Shown: piece after piece, positions 7,070 to 15,440 of the stretch
How the letters are laid out: each line of letters starts with the position of its first letter
How positions within the stretch are numbered: the stretch's first letter is position 1
Translations under genes and position numbers: made by a program
Source: a virus
Length of the DNA stretch: 64,000 bases
Virus record (IMG/VR): IMGVR_UViG_3300005965_000004
Span: 1 to 64,000 of that record
Reading direction: 5' to 3' (one strand)
The notes under the pieces: model-generated
Told to the model about the DNA's origin: nothing
Database searches by the model: none
What the model saw: the letters and a program-made list of their open reading frames with translations, nothing else

Positions 7070-7399
7070 TTAAATATCGATATTTAATTTTCTTACAACG
7101 TCCTCTGCTCTAAAAGTAGCAATAGGCTCTTTAGATAGTGCGTCTACTAACTTATTCTTGGCGTATTCGTCATCGTTAGCAATATTTAGATTATCTCTCA
7201 AAGCATCCATAAAAACCTTTTGAGACTCCTCATCAAGATTATCAAAGTATACTTGTACCTGAGTACCCTGACCTTGTTCTGGTTCTTCTTCAATATCAGG
7301 TTCTTCAGCATCTTCTTCGTCCTCTTCCTGCTCCCAGAGCAATCTACCAATGAGATCGCTAGCTGCTTTTACTTCTTCATCCAATCTTCTTTTTCTCAT
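7070..7399 (-). CDS. hypothetical acidic protein, 109 aa
   Basis: The N-terminus is basic (MRKRRLDEEVKAASDLIGRLL), followed by a stretch of almost only E and D (EEDEEDAEEPDIEEEPEQGQ) and a helical C-terminus. AGGAG lies upstream. Acidic low-complexity segments like this also occur in the rightward genes at 59310 and 60688. No family recognised. Confidence 0.55.
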   Translation of the reverse strand: MRKRRLDEEVKAASDLIGRLLWEQEEDEEDAEEPDIEEEPEQGQGTQVQVYFDNLDEESQKVFMDALRDNLNIANDDEYAKNKLVDALSKEPIATFRAEDVVRKLNIDI

Positions 7400-7410
7400 A
7401 TTGTCTCCTT

Positions 7411-8607
7411 TTATTCTGGAGCTTCGGCAGCTTTTTCCAGATTATACTTATTTATCAAATCATATTTGTCAACAATATTCTTACCTTTATCATCATAAGC
7501 AATGTAGTACTTGTTGTCTACTTTGCTCTGGTACACAAAAATAGTTCCATTGTTGTTTGTTATGTATCTCCAACCGTTCTTAACATTCTTGGACTTGACT
7601 TCATTTGGTTTCGTTTGAAGCTCGTCCTTTATGTCGAAGTAGAGCTTTCCGTATGCGTCGACTTGCTCTTTAGAAGGTTTTTCATCTTTCTTATCTGCTT
7701 TCTTCTTTTTGTATTCCTCTATTTTCTTATCAAGTTCACTTTGTAGGTCTTCGCTAGGCTTTCCATCTTTATCAACAGCAATAAGATCATCAGTGAATTT
7801 TTTGATTGATCCACTTCCTGTCATAATTTTACCACTTTTACCTAATCTACGCCATTCACCGTTAGAATCAATGGTTACAGCTCTTTTACCATCTATAACA
7901 AGACCAGTAGCGGCTTCTATTAAAACTTCTTCACTAAACATGTCTAAAAGGTTCAGAGATTTATTTGATGCTGCTAGTCTTCTTATTTTATCTGCCTCTG
8001 GAGCAATATCGTTAAACTTCTCTCTGTCAATCTCTATTTTGTGTTTAACAGTAGGAGAAGAATCCTTCTTCTTATCAGGTGTCATACCTTTTGATAAAGT
8101 TCCTATTTTATTAGCTTTTTGTGCTGATAACCAACCTTTAAACACCATTCCGATGCCACCTTCTTTTGGTTTAGCAGAAAAGAATTTTTGTCCTTTACCA
8201 TCTATTCCTATAAAATATCTATCATTGTCTTCTTCATCTTTTATATTATAAAGAGCAATAGCACCACCATTACTAAGCTTAAAATATGATACAACTTCTA
8301 TTTGTTTTTTATCATTAATTTCTAAATCTTCAAAAGCACCTTCGGCATCTTTTGGTTTAAACACACCTTGAAATAATTCTTTTATATAGTATTTTTTCTT
8401 TTTATTATCAGAATATTTATTTGTCAATAAATTAAAAAGCTCGTTATATCCTGCTGGAGTTAATTCCAAATTTTCCAATGCCTTTGGATTAATTCTTCTT
8501 CTATTTGATCCACCAATTTTTCTAAGAATATTAGTAAAATAAGAATCTTTTCCGATAGAAAATTCGTCTATCTGTTCTTCTGTAAAATAATGATTTTCAA
8601 AGTTCAT
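7411..8607 (-). CDS. hypothetical protein with repeated ligand-like modules, 398 aa
   Basis: The start is taken at ATG 8607 after GGAG. The N-terminus MNFENHYFTEEQIDEF resembles that of the next gene (MQTFSEHYYISEKI) and of the gene at 59310 (MNFEEYYLREDL), suggesting a shared N-terminal signal or propeptide. The body has three segments of the same flavour: GAIALYNIKDEEDNDRYFIG, then KRAVTIDSNGEWRRLG, then GTIFVYQSKVDNKYYIAYDD, which look like a repeated small beta domain. A lysine-rich linker joins the last two. No enzyme motif seen. Possibly a virion-associated protein, by analogy only. Confidence 0.55.
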   Translation of the reverse strand: MNFENHYFTEEQIDEFSIGKDSYFTNILRKIGGSNRRRINPKALENLELTPAGYNELFNLLTNKYSDNKKKKYYIKELFQGVFKPKDAEGAFEDLEINDKKQIEVVSYFKLSNGGAIALYNIKDEEDNDRYFIGIDGKGQKFFSAKPKEGGIGMVFKGWLSAQKANKIGTLSKGMTPDKKKDSSPTVKHKIEIDREKFNDIAPEADKIRRLAASNKSLNLLDMFSEEVLIEAATGLVIDGKRAVTIDSNGEWRRLGKSGKIMTGSGSIKKFTDDLIAVDKDGKPSEDLQSELDKKIEEYKKKKADKKDEKPSKEQVDAYGKLYFDIKDELQTKPNEVKSKNVKNGWRYITNNNGTIFVYQSKVDNKYYIAYDDKGKNIVDKYDLINKYNLEKAAEAPE

Positions 8608-8625
8608 TTTCTTCTCCAAATTTTA

Positions 8626-9594
8626 TTATAAGTCCTCTATTGTTCCAGTTCTCCAAAAGATAGATGTCTTGTCGGGCTTAGTTCTCCAGAAAGAAAGCAA
8701 TCCTATATTCTCTGCCCAGTTATATGATTCTTTTCCATCAAAAGCTATGAATGCGTTTTCTCCATCACCAGTATCAACCAGATAGACTGTATTACCATCA
8801 TTATCAGAGTATTTATATCCTTTGTAACCTTCTGGTGAAAAGTACACACTTCTTGTAAAGAGATTTCTAAACTGATATGTAGCACCTTTCACAGCACCAC
8901 CAGTTTTACCATCTCCCCATACCTTGACAAGATTATCATATTCGTTACTGGAAATATCCAATATACCGATTTCTTTATACTCTTCTTCCTCTTCTTTAGG
9001 TGGCTCCTCTTCTATCTTCTCAATAGATTTAGATATCTTTCTGAATTCTTCAGATGGAGATTCTGGTCTTGATCTTGTTCCGATCTTCTTACTTTCTGCG
9101 GCGTCTGCTGATATTTGTTGAATTGTTGTTCCGAGGTTTGTTCTAAGGAAATCATTGCCTTTGCTATTTGTTGCTATATATCTTCTTATTATTCCATTAT
9201 TATCTTCTGTAGTAACAAATGCTATTCTTGATCCGTTACTCAATTCGTAAACTATGCCAGCAATAGGCATTCCGTCTAAAATATCAAGTCCACTATCAAC
9301 TTCTCCTTCGTAAACGTTCTTTACGTAGATTCCACTTGGCTTGGCTTTCTTTACATTGGTTTTTCTTTTGGTCCTTGGTTTACTTGAAGACTTGAAGAAA
9401 TCTACAACATCCCTTCTTATGGACTCTTTTATTTTATTGAACGAGCTTTGTGTAGTTGGTACAACAATTTTATATTTGCCTTTACCAAGGTCAATTCCAA
9501 CCTTTCTCTTTTTCAAGAGATTAGATGTGAATGCTCTCTTTATATCAGAAGTTATCTTTTCTGATATGTAGTAATGTTCACTAAATGTTTGCAT
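8626..9594 (-). CDS. hypothetical protein related to the downstream gene, 322 aa
   Basis: Start supported by GGAAGAGAG. It shares the N-terminal pattern F-x-x-H/Y-Y-x-x with the neighbour and has two similar modules: GSRIAFVTTEDNNGIIRRYI and GNTVYLVDTGDGENAFIAFD. Between them lie basic and acidic linkers (SSSKPRTKRKTNVKKAK; EEEPPKEEEEEYKE). The two genes are probably paralogues with different module numbers. Function unknown. Confidence 0.55.
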   Translation of the reverse strand: MQTFSEHYYISEKITSDIKRAFTSNLLKKRKVGIDLGKGKYKIVVPTTQSSFNKIKESIRRDVVDFFKSSSKPRTKRKTNVKKAKPSGIYVKNVYEGEVDSGLDILDGMPIAGIVYELSNGSRIAFVTTEDNNGIIRRYIATNSKGNDFLRTNLGTTIQQISADAAESKKIGTRSRPESPSEEFRKISKSIEKIEEEPPKEEEEEYKEIGILDISSNEYDNLVKVWGDGKTGGAVKGATYQFRNLFTRSVYFSPEGYKGYKYSDNDGNTVYLVDTGDGENAFIAFDGKESYNWAENIGLLSFWRTKPDKTSIFWRTGTIEDL

Positions 9595-9631
9595 CTCTCT
9601 TCCTTATTGAATGATTAGGAAATTTAATCCA

Positions 9632-10273
9632 CTAATCCTGCTTTAGTTCTACGTTCCAATATATGTAATCTGCCCACTTCTTATTATTTATAACTCTTGA
9701 CATTCCTTTCATTCTGTTGAGGATTCCAGAGTTGAAATCATTAGCTATAAGTGGTGCGTATGGTTTATGAATAAGCTTCATTCCTGCTTCACTTGGAGTC
9801 TTGTTGTCCTTCTTGGCGTTACATTGTAGGCAGCAACAAACAATGTTTTGCCAAACAGTCTTTCCACCGCGAGACTTAGGAATAACGTGGTCAAATGTAA
9901 AACTGTTTCTTGAAACTGGTTTTTCGCAGTACATACACTTACCACCATCTCTGTAGTAAACATTCTGTCTGGTAAAAGCTTCAAAGAACCTAATTTGCTT
10001 CTTTGGATTTACAAAATCAAGAAGTCTGATAACAGCAGGCATTTCAATTGCGGTTTTCCAGGACTCAAGCTTTTCATCGTAGATTGAGCGAACGAATGTA
10101 TCATTGACACCAAATTCTGGTTTCTCAAAACGATTACCAGTATGAAGAATTCTGTCCTCATATGTGTCAAGGATTTCTACCTTCTTCTTTGTCCACAAAT
10201 CTACTGCTTCTTCCCAGTCGATAATGCCAACTGGCATGTAAGCTGAGTTTAGCTTTAAAACTTCTCCTGCCAT
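9632..10273 (-). CDS. HNH endonuclease family protein
   Basis: The C-terminal half has a complete HNH/zinc module: CMYCEKPVSRNSFTFDHVIP, SRGGKTVWQNIVCCCLQCN and KKDNKTPSEAGM. The N-terminal 90 residues (LNSAYMPVGIIDWEEAVDLW) are the usual companion of the bacterial HNH family that has no known homing role. AAAGGAG precedes the ATG. It could be a nicking nuclease or a host-derived HNH enzyme. Unlike the other HNH genes here it is intact and not inserted in a conserved gene. Confidence 0.8.
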   Translation of the reverse strand: MAGEVLKLNSAYMPVGIIDWEEAVDLWTKKKVEILDTYEDRILHTGNRFEKPEFGVNDTFVRSIYDEKLESWKTAIEMPAVIRLLDFVNPKKQIRFFEAFTRQNVYYRDGGKCMYCEKPVSRNSFTFDHVIPKSRGGKTVWQNIVCCCLQCNAKKDNKTPSEAGMKLIHKPYAPLIANDFNSGILNRMKGMSRVINNKKWADYIYWNVELKQD

Positions 10274-10288
10274 ATTTGGGCTCCTTTC

Positions 10289-11686
10289 TTATAAAAACAT
10301 TTTTCTGAACTCTTTAAAGTCCACATTTTCACCCAACGAAAACTTAAGCTTAGGATTTATGTTTACTCCTAACTCTGACAAAAAGTCTCTACACAACAAA
10401 ACAGGAGATAATTGTCCTGGTCTGTCGTCAAGTGTAAACAATATATTTTTATGCAAAGCTCCGTTAAATTCCACATCAAATTTTACAGTTGGTCTTTTCT
10501 CGGTGTAATCTCTTATAGCACCAACATTAACGTCAACCAAACCTTGCAATTTCTTTACGACCTTTTTTCCTTCGGTTCTGAAAGAAACTATATCATCAAT
10601 TATTTTGATGTCTTTAGCATCAAGCACATTATACATTCCGTTTCCTGTATCTGCCTTTGCGTCAACCTTTATTCCTATTTCGGGAAATGTCATTTTTTCT
10701 AAGTATCCTATTTCCTTACATTGTTTCTTCCAATTGTTTTTATCAGAAACATAGTCCATAAGCTTTTCTATGACATTTATACCGGTTGCTTTCTCCATTC
10801 CTTTACTTCCTGGAGAAACGTTGACCTCTATTACTAAAGGTTTTCCGTTGACAACCATATGGTCAACCCCACAAAAGAAAGCTCCACAAATCTTAGCAGA
10901 ATCCAATACAACCTTTTCCTCTTCCTTTGAAAGAGAATATGACTCTACATTTCCACCAAGTGAGTAGTTGCTTCTAAAATCTCCATCAATTTTACTTCTC
11001 TTCATAGATGAAATTATCTTTCCATCCAACACAATCGTTCTGACATCAAAGTCACAGTCAAGGAACTCCTGAAGTAAAAGTTGTGCTCTATGCTTCCAAA
11101 GAGATTGTAGAACACCAACTAGACTTTCCTTGGAGTCTATTCTACTAACTCCAATACCAGCGCTTCCTCTTAGTGTTTTTACTATTACTGGAAACTGACC
11201 ACCTATCCTTCTTAGAGCTTCTTCTATTTCTTTAGAGTTTGAAACTAGACTAGTTTTCGGAACAGGAACACCACCAACCTTGAGTTTAACAGTCGTATTG
11301 TATTTGTTAGCACAAAGAGATATTGAGTCTTTGCTGTTTATAACAAATACACCCTTCGACTCAAGATATGTCAAAAAGGAAGAAATAGAATTATCGTGAA
11401 TTACTGAACCCCTAATAACAACTATTGTATTCTCTGGTTCCAACTCAATCACACTCTTATTCTTGACATCCCTGATTATTATATTAGGGCTTTCCTGGTC
11501 AAAGTCAGAAACATATGAAGAACCAGGTATCAAAATAGGATAAAATGGAAATCCTCTTCGTTCACAAGCATTCTTGAGTTTTTTGGCAGAAGGATATAGT
11601 CCTTCTCTGTCCTTAGGATTTCTCTCCGTCAATGCTATGATATTGATACTTTTATCATTTTTTTTATCTATGTAATCATTTAGCAC
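10289..11686 (-). CDS. RimK-type ATP-grasp ligase fused to RimB-like aspartic protease domain
   Basis: Residues about 1-320 form an ATP-grasp ligase of the RimK group: NKYNTTVKLKVGGVPVPKT, VIVKTLRGSAGIGV, LLQEFLDCDFDVRTIVLDG, and the metal-binding end LVIEVNVSPGSKGME. RimK adds glutamate to proteins such as ribosomal protein S6. The C-terminal 130 residues contain IGIKVDAKADTGNGMYNVLD and DDRPGQLSPVLLCRDFL, the pattern of the retropepsin-like RimB/DUF-type protease that accompanies RimK in bacteria. Here both are in one chain. The start is GTG 11686, nine bases after AAGGAA. A late promoter box lies at 11730. The substrate in the infected cell is unknown; modification of host ribosome or another protein is inference. 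Confidence 0.7.
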   Translation of the reverse strand: MLNDYIDKKNDKSINIIALTERNPKDREGLYPSAKKLKNACERRGFPFYPILIPGSSYVSDFDQESPNIIIRDVKNKSVIELEPENTIVVIRGSVIHDNSISSFLTYLESKGVFVINSKDSISLCANKYNTTVKLKVGGVPVPKTSLVSNSKEIEEALRRIGGQFPVIVKTLRGSAGIGVSRIDSKESLVGVLQSLWKHRAQLLLQEFLDCDFDVRTIVLDGKIISSMKRSKIDGDFRSNYSLGGNVESYSLSKEEEKVVLDSAKICGAFFCGVDHMVVNGKPLVIEVNVSPGSKGMEKATGINVIEKLMDYVSDKNNWKKQCKEIGYLEKMTFPEIGIKVDAKADTGNGMYNVLDAKDIKIIDDIVSFRTEGKKVVKKLQGLVDVNVGAIRDYTEKRPTVKFDVEFNGALHKNILFTLDDRPGQLSPVLLCRDFLSELGVNINPKLKFSLGENVDFKEFRKMFL

Positions 11687-11728
11687 TTCTATTGTTCCTT
11701 ATAATTATAAAATAACTATTTATCATAT

Positions 11729-12097
11729 TTATTTATATTTTTTGTTCCAATCCCTAATTCTATCCATCAAGTCAGAGTAATTGATTGAAGACCTCCAACC
11801 CTTCTCAAGGTTGTTATTATAGGGCATTAGTTTACAATTTGCGGGATGTCTAATAATACCAGGAGGAATATCTCTTTTCCAACCATAGCTTATAGATAGC
11901 ATATGATCACGAGAAAATCCATTAGGATTATCATTATTATACCAACCAAACTCTTCAATCAATTTTAGGTCAAATTCTTTAGGATAATCTTCAAGATTGA
12001 ACCTAAATCTACACATTCGACTATAATCTTTATATGTTAGTTTACTAGTTCTCTTTCTTCTTGGTATCTTTTGCCTTGAGAATTTTCTTTTCTTCAA
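11729..12097 (-). CDS. HNH-like endonuclease, start uncertain
   Basis: The core reads FSRDHMLSISYGWKRDIPP, IIRHPANCKLMPYNNNLEKG, matching the HNH family DH-x-x-P/S-x-S...HP-x-N-x-x...N-x-x-K seen in phage homing genes. No ATG is available. TTG 12097, six bases after AAGGAAG, is the best start, giving about 122 residues. It follows the broken methyltransferase gene by 40 bases, so it may have inserted next to it. Confidence 0.55.
   Translation of the reverse strand: MKKRKFSRQKIPRRKRTSKLTYKDYSRMCRFRFNLEDYPKEFDLKLIEEFGWYNNDNPNGFSRDHMLSISYGWKRDIPPGIIRHPANCKLMPYNNNLEKGWRSSINYSDLMDRIRDWNKKYK
11730..11737 (-). promoter_or_regulatory. T4-type late promoter box TATAAATA
   Basis: Exact box at the 3' end of the HNH-like gene and 44 bases upstream of the RimK-like start. 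Confidence 0.45.
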
Positions 12098-12137
12098 ATT
12101 CAACTTCCTTATGGAAGTCAACTTACTTTCATCTCAA

Positions 12138-13083
12138 TTAGAACTCAATGAACTCAGTTATAACCCCATTCTCATCCTCAATCTTGTTATCAGATACAGC
12201 ATAACTGTTAATCCTCTTCCTAGATTTTTCAACATATTCTTCGTTGATTTCAAGTCCTATAAAGTTCCTCCTTGTTCTCTTTGCCTGAATTGCTGTTGTT
12301 CCTGATCCAGAGAAAGGATCAAGTATAACATCACCTTCGTTAGACCAGCTCATTATATGTCCATACGCAAGTTCTGAAGGAAACACAGCAGGATGCCAAT
12401 TCCATTCTGTTATATCTCCACCGGCAGATTGCTCAAGGTTAACTTCCCATACATTGTATCTTATTCCAAACTCACCAAGAGAGTACTTGAAAGAGTCACA
12501 TACGACAAGCTTATCATCTGTCTCTCTCTTGTTCTTCACCTTTGCCCATCGCTTCTTTGGATCAAATCCTTTGTTCTTTCTGTCCTTGATGAGATTTATT
12601 GTCTTGGGCTTTCCCTTTGACATAACGAACATATACTCAAAACATTGGTGGTACCTTAGAGCATCTGGAAACCTTACGCCTGGTTTCTTGTATATCATTG
12701 TATCATGAATGTTGAATCCAATTTCCTGAAAGTAAAGTGCTTGTCTAAATGAATTTCCTGTTTCTGTTGAACCACCATCTAATCCGTCAACGGTTTGGTC
12801 ATTCACAACCCAAACAACAACTCCACCCATTTTAGTTACTCTGAATAACTGTTGAGCAAGCTCTTCAAAAGGAAACGAGTAATTTCCAATCAGTTTTTGT
12901 TTTGTATTGAGTTTTTTGTTGTAGTTTCTTATACCATCGTAACTAATAAGGCGGAGAAGTTACTGTCAAATCAATACAATTTTCTGGAAATGTCTTTAAT
13001 GTCTCGACATTACTTCCAAGGATGATTGTATTGAGTTTATCAGTAAAATCTCCGCCTGTTTTGGCAGACTCCTTTTTACTCAT
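12138..13083 (-). pseudogene. N4/N6 DNA methyltransferase disrupted inside its catalytic motif
   Basis: The first 46 codons from ATG 13083 (good AAGGAG upstream) run to LTVTSPPY and then meet TAG at 12945-12943. In another frame the sequence continues YDGIRNYNKKLNTKQKLIGN and then the long ORF with VVVWVVNDQT, VILDPFSGSGTTAIQAKRT and FIGLEINEEY, the SAM motif of beta-type methyltransferases. Removing 7 bases (TATTAGT) would restore TSPPYDGIRN. The gene therefore looks inactive, or the 7 bases are a sequence error. A downstream start at 12830 would lack the catalytic motif. Confidence 0.7.
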
Positions 13084-13142
13084 ATAAACTCCTTCTTCTT
13101 AAATAGATTTGGTAAAATATTTCAAACTTATCTTTTTTCTTT

Positions 13143-13289
13143 CTAATGATATATTACAATCTTATAACCTAAAAATTCTCCAATTTTCAAAATATCGTCA
13201 TATCTATAAGAGCTTAACTCATAAATATTACATTCTATTCTCTTTCTTATTTTAACATTTATTTTGTTCTTTGTCAACATTTTCTTCAT
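13143..13289 (-). CDS. small hypothetical protein, 48 aa
   Basis: An ORF MKKMLTKNKINVKIRKRIEC...GYKIVIYH overlaps the 3' end of the gene upstream out of frame and ends before the methyltransferase gene. Lysine-rich start, then an ELSSYRYDDILKIGEFLGY segment that looks like a genuine folded helix. No strong ribosome binding site, so support is modest. Confidence 0.35.
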   Translation of the reverse strand: MKKMLTKNKINVKIRKRIECNIYELSSYRYDDILKIGEFLGYKIVIYH

Positions 13290-13419
13290 GTTTAAAGAAG
13301 TGAACTAACTGTTTTCCATCCATCAATCTTATTCCTGTACCTTTGTCTACCTTGGTGTATTTTTTACCATCAACCCGAAATTCCTCACCAAGTCCGATCT
13401 TATCGAATGTTGTAGTCAT
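13252..13419 (-). CDS. small hypothetical protein, 55 aa
   Basis: AGGAGG stands 6 bases before ATG 13419, a very strong signal. The protein (MTTTFDKIGLGEEFRVDGKK..., KVDKGTGIRLMDGKQLVHFF) looks like a small beta barrel of a family common in phages, function unknown. It overlaps the DUF488 stop by 20 bases. Confidence 0.65.
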   Translation of the reverse strand: MTTTFDKIGLGEEFRVDGKKYTKVDKGTGIRLMDGKQLVHFFKHEENVDKEQNKC

Positions 13420-13762
13420 TTGGTCCTCCTGTTAGTTCTGGAACACTGACGTTAAGATTGTCTTCAAACCATCTTGCTACTATTCTTCTATGACAAAACT
13501 TATCAGGTGCTTCCCAACATAGCAAAAGAGAATACCTACCCAGCTCCTCAAAAACTTCTTCAGGGTCAAGAGTGGCTAGAATATCACAAGCATATCTCTC
13601 AGTATACTCGTGTACGTTTTTTGTTCTTTTGTATTCTGAATATATTTGCCAGGTTGGTGCTAGTGGTAGATATTCTCTACCTCTATAGAAGTCTGGTGGT
13701 TTTGCCGCTATAGAAACAGCATTTGGAAGATTACTGGATATTGCAAAGTATGACGTTTGCAT
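13400..13762 (-). CDS. DUF488 family protein
   Basis: YSLLLCWEAPDKFCHRRIVARWF near the C-terminus is the DUF488 signature (LLC-E-x-P..CHR..VA.W). The N-terminus contains a short strand and PPDFYRGREYLPLAPTW. The family is widespread, with no established activity. It lies next to tRNA-Ser(GGA), at the leftward end of the tRNA array, and is probably co-transcribed with it from the late box at 13882. Confidence 0.75.
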   Translation of the reverse strand: MQTSYFAISSNLPNAVSIAAKPPDFYRGREYLPLAPTWQIYSEYKRTKNVHEYTERYACDILATLDPEEVFEELGRYSLLLCWEAPDKFCHRRIVARWFEDNLNVSVPELTGGPNDYNIR

Positions 13763-13784
13763 TCAACCTCTTTTTGTTGTGAAT

Positions 13785-13872
13785 TGGCGGGGGTGAGGGA
13801 CTTGAACCCCCAAGCCGGTTTCCCGACGGTAGCTTTCCAAGCTACTGGCTTACCAATTAGCCATAACCGCCC
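13785..13872 (-). tRNA. tRNA-Ser(GGA)
   Basis: Anticodon arm GTAGC-TTGGAAA-GCTAC, long variable arm with CGG-GAAA-CCG, T loop TTCAAGT and encoded CCA. The acceptor stem is imperfect (first and fourth pairs mismatch), so function is a little uncertain. Confidence 0.75.
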
Positions 13873-13881
13873 ATTTGAAAG

Positions 13882-13889
13882 TATTTATA
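13882..13889 (-). promoter_or_regulatory. T4-type late promoter box TATAAATA
   Basis: Exact box 10 bases upstream of tRNA-Ser(GGA). Confidence 0.4.
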
Positions 13890-13904
13890 ATCAGTCAATA
13901 TGCT

Positions 13905-14189
13905 TCATGCGGCACCTCTCAAATCATCCAAAAGTTCAAACTCTGATGCGACGAACTCATGGTCCTTCAACTCTTGTAATGTAAGCGGATCAAACCCTTC
14001 TCTTCTTGGGTTTCCACACATACTACAACTACATCTTTTTGTGGTGTTTCCTAATATTCTGGAGTTTATATACATCCATTCATCTTTGTTTCCATTTGTC
14101 CAGTACCAACCTTCTTGTAGTCCTTTTGCTCTTCTGTAACCTTTTGTCTTCTCGATCACTCTACGTTCGTATTTGTTACTTGGATGCAT
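13905..14189 (-). CDS. CSCxxCGNPR-type small protein, 94 aa
   Basis: The start ATG 14189 follows AGAGGAG by 7 bases; an upstream extension would read through tRNA-Leu. The protein has NTTKRCSCSMCGNPRREG, a motif shared by many short phage and bacterial proteins, where the cysteines probably bind zinc. The N-terminal half is basic (YERRVIEKTKGYRRAKG). Function unknown. It sits between tRNA-Leu(TAA) and tRNA-Ser(GGA). Confidence 0.65.
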   Translation of the reverse strand: MHPSNKYERRVIEKTKGYRRAKGLQEGWYWTNGNKDEWMYINSRILGNTTKRCSCSMCGNPRREGFDPLTLQELKDHEFVASEFELLDDLRGAA

Positions 14190-14207
14190 ACAAACTCCTC
14201 TGAAATT

Positions 14208-14295
14208 TGGTACCCCAGGCAGGACTCCAACCTGCACATCCTCTATGGGATAGTTGGGCTTAAACCAACCGTGTCTTGCATTCCACCACTGGGGC
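14208..14295 (-). tRNA. tRNA-Leu(TAA)
   Basis: Acceptor GCCCCAG/CTGGGGT, anticodon arm GTTGG-TTTAAGC-CCAAC, long variable arm with ATCC-CATA-GGAT type pairing, A73 and encoded CCA. Confidence 0.9.
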
Positions 14296-14300
14296 AAATT

Positions 14301-14386
14301 TGGTACCGAAGGAGGGATTTGAACCCTCAATCCACGAAGGCAACAGGTTTTGAATCTGTCGTGTATTCCAATTCCACCACTTCGGC
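14301..14386 (-). tRNA. tRNA-Leu(CAA)
   Basis: Acceptor GCCGAAG/CTTCGGT, loop TTCAAAA with an A-C closing mismatch, long variable arm, A73, encoded CCA. Its D region is like that of tRNA-Leu(TAA), six bases away. Confidence 0.85.
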
Positions 14387-14395
14387 ATATGGTTT

Positions 14396-14527
14396 TTAAA
14401 ACGTTTTATTTTCCAAGTCTTCTTCCTGGACCTCTTCTTGGTGGTACTGAAGAATTTGTACAATTTCCACGACCTCCCCAGTTCTAGCTCCACGCCCTTC
14501 TGGTCCCGTTCCATCTCTGTTAGGCAT
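14396..14527 (-). pseudogene. DUF5320-like small gene with a one-base frameshift
   Basis: The first codons from ATG 14527 read MPNRDGTGPEGRGARTG, the start typical of DUF5320 proteins. The annotated frame then becomes acidic and runs to 14396, but with one extra G in the GGGG run near 14474 it would continue GGRGNCTNSSVPPRRGPGRR and stop at 14406, which fits the glycine/arginine-rich family. Either a recent frameshift or a sequencing error. Confidence 0.5.
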
Positions 14528-14560
14528 AATACAATCCTTTTGGTTTTGCAAAAAATATAT

Positions 14561-14651
14561 TGGCGGAGGCTAGAGGGATCGAACCTCTAAGGCATTTCTG
14601 CTCGCCGGTTTTCAAGACCGATTCCGTCGCCATCCATCGGATTGAGCCTCC
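14561..14651 (-). tRNA. tRNA-Ser(TGA)
   Basis: Acceptor GGAGGCT/AGCCTCC, loop CTTGAAA, long variable arm, G73, encoded CCA; T loop TTCGATC. Confidence 0.9.
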
Positions 14652-14660
14652 AAAATTTTA

Positions 14661-14957
14661 TTACTTTTCCTCAACTGCGTAAATATCGTTGTCAGTCAAA
14701 ACGATTTGTGTTGGGTTTCCTGCGTCATCAAACTCAACACCCATGCCACTGTTCTTCAAAAACAAAACTGTCTGTCCAACTTCTACGTCCATTGGAATTC
14801 TTGTTGCGTTCTGATAATGGCCCTTTCCAACAGACAATACCTTACCCTTGTAATAAGGTGTTGGCTTATTTGGAACGAAAAGACCCGACTTTGTAATCTT
14901 TTCTTCATTGTCTTCAATAAGTTCAACGATCAATTTGTTGTACAACGGTGTCAACAT
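14661..14957 (-). CDS. groES: GroES-like co-chaperonin (Cpn10)
   Basis: The 98-residue protein has the Cpn10 pattern: LTPLYNKLIVELIEDNEEKITKSG at the N-terminus, a mobile-loop region (FVPNKPTPYYKGKVLSVGKG) and the barrel strand VGQTVLFLKNSG, ending with DNDIYAVEE. T4 uses gp31 instead of GroES for capsid folding; here the product looks like true GroES. ATG 14957 is chosen because AGGAG is eight bases upstream. It probably pairs with host GroEL. It sits inside the tRNA array with small genes. Confidence 0.9.
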   Translation of the reverse strand: MLTPLYNKLIVELIEDNEEKITKSGLFVPNKPTPYYKGKVLSVGKGHYQNATRIPMDVEVGQTVLFLKNSGMGVEFDDAGNPTQIVLTDNDIYAVEEK

Positions 14958-14969
14958 AAGCATACTCCT

Positions 14970-15107
14970 TTACTTAGATTCAACATACTCTCTGACTTTG
15001 GTTTTCTCTTTCCAAGAAAGACCCTTCCACGAATTCTTCAATTCTTTGTATTTATTCTCATCACCATCTGAAGCTTTTCTGAGAAGCTTTACTGCTTTCC
15101 CTCTCAT
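14970..15107 (-). CDS. small hypothetical protein, 45 aa
   Basis: AAGGAGG five bases before ATG 15107 is very strong. The basic protein (MRGKAVKLLRKASDGDENKY, WKGLSWKEKTKVREYVESK) resembles short phage proteins of unknown role. It is followed directly by the GroES gene, whose ribosome binding site overlaps its stop. Confidence 0.65.
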   Translation of the reverse strand: MRGKAVKLLRKASDGDENKYKELKNSWKGLSWKEKTKVREYVESK

Positions 15108-15117
15108 AGAATCCTCC

Positions 15118-15327
15118 TTATAAACTGTTCAAGACTTTTCTTGTTATTTCAAAATCATTCTTTATTTTAGAAAGCCTGTCTCTGAAATATTCCAAAACTT
15201 CTATCTTAGAGCTTTCTGATTTCTCATATTTACTTATTAAAGAATCATTAGCTATTATTTCACTTTCAATCTGTTCAACATAAAGCTCTAATCTCTCTCT
15301 GAGTGATGCTTCGTATACTCTTTTCAT
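15118..15327 (-). CDS. small coiled-coil protein, 69 aa
   Basis: From ATG 15327 the protein is almost all helix (EASLRERLELYVEQIESEII, KSESSKIEVLEYFRDRLSKI). Upstream codons in the frame lie in tRNA-Gly and are excluded. AAGAG is a weak ribosome binding site. No family named. Confidence 0.5.
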   Translation of the reverse strand: MKRVYEASLRERLELYVEQIESEIIANDSLISKYEKSESSKIEVLEYFRDRLSKIKNDFEITRKVLNSL

Positions 15328-15345
15328 ATAACTCTTAGTTAAAAT

Positions 15346-15424
15346 TGGTGAGGTAGACAGGATTTGAACCTGCGATATTCTGATTGGCAATCAGACCCAG
15401 TTGACCAGGCTGTGGCACTACCTC
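15346..15424 (-). tRNA. tRNA-Gly(GCC)
   Basis: Acceptor GAGGTAG/CTACCTC, loop TTGCCAA, T arm GCAGG-TTCAAAT-CCTGT, A73, encoded CCA. The D arm is longer than usual. Confidence 0.8.
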
Positions 15425-15440
15425 ATTTTTCATCATTAAA

